From Ornithinimicrobium sp. (GTDB lineage: Bacteria; Actinomycetota; Actinomycetes; Actinomycetales; Dermatophilaceae): a DNA stretch of 6,760 nt. The position numbers and the translations under genes are program-made. This document shows positions 5,342 through 6,760 of the stretch, in pieces; position 1 is the stretch's first letter; each line of letters starts with the position of its first letter. The notes under the pieces were generated by a model that worked only from the letters and a program-made list of their open reading frames with translations, made no database searches and had not been told where the DNA came from. The stretch lies in the NCBI GenBank assembly GCA_030145965.1, contig JASKZT010000127.1:1-6760 (forward strand), given 5' to 3'.

Positions 5342-6760
5342 TCAGGCGCGGGCGTCGGCCGCCTGGGCGCGCAGGGCCCGGGCGACGGCGTCGCGGTTCT
5401 CCGAGACCGTGCGGCGCAGGGAGTTGGAGACGTCCGGGTGGGTGTCGAGCCACGTCTGGGTGGCGTCGCGCAGCTGCGGGGAGGCGACGGCGAGCGGGTA
5501 GAACCCGACGGCCAGCGACTCGGCGATGTGGTGCGTGCGCTCGGTCCACACCCGCTCGACCACGTCGTGGTAGCGCTCCACGTACGGCTCGAGCAGGGCG
5601 GCGTCGTGCACCCAGCCGAAGCCCAGCGCCATCGAGGCCAGGACCGAGTTGGACAGGCCGTCCTGCTCGACGGCGGCCACCCACGCCGCCTCCTTGGCCT
5701 CCGGGGTCGGCCGTGCGGCGCGGGCCCTGGCCGCCTTCTCCCGGCCGGTCGCGGTGTTGTCGCGCTCCTGCTCGGCGGCGATCTCGTCCTCGTCGGCGGC
5801 ACCGGCGGCGGCCAGCGAGGTCAGCAGCGTCCAGCGCATGTCCTGGTCGAGCCGCAGCCCGGCCAGCTCCTGCTCGCCGGCGAGCAGGGCGCCCACCCGC
5901 GCCACGTCGTCCTCGGAGCGGGCCAGCGCGGCCCACGCCGTCACCAGCTGCAGCTGGGCGTCGCCGCCCGGCGCGGCGGACTCGGCGACGGAGCGCAGCC
6001 CCGCGGCCAGCTCGGCCACGACCGCGGCGCGGTGCGTGGGGGCGGTGTAGGTGAGCGCTGCGGTCGTCACCTGCTGGATGAGCACCCGCAGGAGCGTGGA
6101 GTCGGTCTCGCCCGGCAGCGCGGTGAGCACGAGCCGCACGTACTCGGTCGCGGCCATCTCGCCGTCGCGCGTCATGTCCCAGGCGGCGCCGAGGACGAGC
6201 GCGCGGGGGAGGGAGTCGGTGAACGCGCGGACGTGCTGCAGCGCGGTCGCCAGGGAGCGACGGTCCAGCCGGATCTTGGCGTAGGCGAGGTCGTCGTCGT
6301 TGACCAGCAGCAGGTCGGGCACCGGGCGGCCGACGAGCTGGGGCACCTCGGTGCGCTCGCCGTCCACGTCCAGCTCCTCGCGGTGGGTCCGGACGAGGTC
6401 GCCGCCCACGAGGTCGTAGAGGCCGACCGCGAGGCGGTGGGGGCGCTGCGTCGGGTGCTCCTGCGGGGTGGTCTGGGTGATCGCCAGGGCGGTGATCGTG
6501 CCGTCCTCGCCCACCTCGACCTCCGGGGCGAGGGTGTTGACGCCGGCCGTCTCCAGCCACACCCGGCTCCACGCGCTGAGGTCGCGGCCGCTCGTGGTCT
6601 CCAGCTCGGCGAGCAGGTCGGCCAGGGTCGTGTTGCCCCAGGCGTGCTTGGCGAAGTAGGCGCGCAGGCCGTCCCGGAAGGGCTCGCGACCCACGTAGGC
6701 GACGAGCTGCTTGAGCACCGAGGCGCCCTTGGCGTAGGTGATGCCGTCGAAGTTCACCTC
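5342..6760 (-). CDS. pepN: Aminopeptidase N (M1 metallopeptidase), C-terminal part; 5' end outside window
   Basis: PepN is a zinc aminopeptidase that removes N-terminal residues from peptides in the cytoplasm. Only the last 472 aa are present; the family in actinobacteria is about 850 aa, so the zinc site (HExxH...E) and the GAMEN motif lie beyond the right edge. The fragment opens with NFDGITYAKGASVLKQL, the conserved block whose Tyr (codon 6734-6736) stabilises the transition state. The end of the catalytic domain follows (FRDGLRAYFAKHAWGNTTLADLL and DLSAWSRVWLETAGVNTL), then a small beta domain. VNDDDLAYAKIRLD marks the entry to the large helical ERAP1-like C-terminal domain, which runs to the stop. 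The C-terminus (ALRAQAADARA) looks natural, so the neighbouring GNAT truncation did not damage this gene. Nothing suggests a frameshift. Its promoter is outside the window. Confidence 0.95.
   Translation of the reverse strand, partial: EVNFDGITYAKGASVLKQLVAYVGREPFRDGLRAYFAKHAWGNTTLADLLAELETTSGRDLSAWSRVWLETAGVNTLAPEVEVGEDGTITALAITQTTPQEHPTQRPHRLAVGLYDLVGGDLVRTHREELDVDGERTEVPQLVGRPVPDLLLVNDDDLAYAKIRLDRRSLATALQHVRAFTDSLPRALVLGAAWDMTRDGEMAATEYVRLVLTALPGETDSTLLRVLIQQVTTAALTYTAPTHRAAVVAELAAGLRSVAESAAPGGDAQLQLVTAWAALARSEDDVARVGALLAGEQELAGLRLDQDMRWTLLTSLAAAGAADEDEIAAEQERDNTATGREKAARARAARPTPEAKEAAWVAAVEQDGLSNSVLASMALGFGWVHDAALLEPYVERYHDVVERVWTERTHHIAESLAVGFYPLAVASPQLRDATQTWLDTHPDVSNSLRRTVSENRDAVARALRAQAADARA

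Noticed and set aside
5310..6572. Extension of the GNAT frame upstream as a 509-aa protein
   Set aside because: It overlaps the well-supported pepN in another frame and translates to Arg/Pro/Gly low complexity, so only the last 89 or so residues are real acetyltransferase.
1..6760. tRNA/rRNA genes, CRISPR array, insertion sequence or attachment sites
   Set aside because: No cloverleaf-like stretch, regularly spaced repeat, transposase motif or terminal repeat was seen on either strand.

Overview
The window is a very GC-rich stretch of chromosome with near-exclusive use of G/C-ending codons. Its gene types are an actinobacterial-style M1 aminopeptidase N, a long-form MalQ, a small MscS channel and a sigma-like membrane protein. 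Together these point to an actinobacterium, most likely a Micrococcales member of the Intrasporangiaceae/Ornithinimicrobiaceae type. That placement rests on codon use and protein style and was not checked by any search.

Layout, left to right. (1) Positions 2-1684, minus strand: the first 561 codons of a membrane protein whose 3' end lies outside the window. It has a degenerate ECF-sigma-like cytoplasmic N-terminus, one membrane span and a long beta-rich extracytoplasmic part. (2) Positions 1751-2662, minus strand: a complete MscS-family mechanosensitive channel of 303 aa. (3) Positions 2663-2810: a divergent promoter region holding a 20-bp dyad. (4) Positions 2811-4943, plus strand: a complete 4-alpha-glucanotransferase, MalQ, with all three catalytic acids. 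(5) Positions 4944-5042: a gap between convergent genes with a strong hairpin, the likely terminator. (6) Positions 5043 to about 5309, minus strand: the C-terminal half of a GNAT acetyltransferase with no N-terminal half, probably a decayed remnant. (7) Positions 5342-6760, minus strand: the C-terminal half of aminopeptidase N (PepN), cut by the window edge.

These are mostly independent housekeeping functions: osmotic protection, maltodextrin/glycogen metabolism and peptide turnover. I see no mobile element, CRISPR array, RNA gene or defence cassette. The channel and the sigma-like membrane protein lie in tandem, 66 bp apart. Each appears to have its own -10-like hexamer exactly 6 nt before its ATG, which suggests separate leaderless transcripts.

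The most unusual observations are two. The first is the sigma-like/transmembrane/extracytoplasmic fusion protein, which any caller requiring both ends of a gene would miss. The second is that every TAT or ATA trinucleotide I could find in the 6760 bases lies inside a copy of one motif, GCATACC/GGTATGC (three copies). Two of those copies force otherwise unused ATA and TAT codons.
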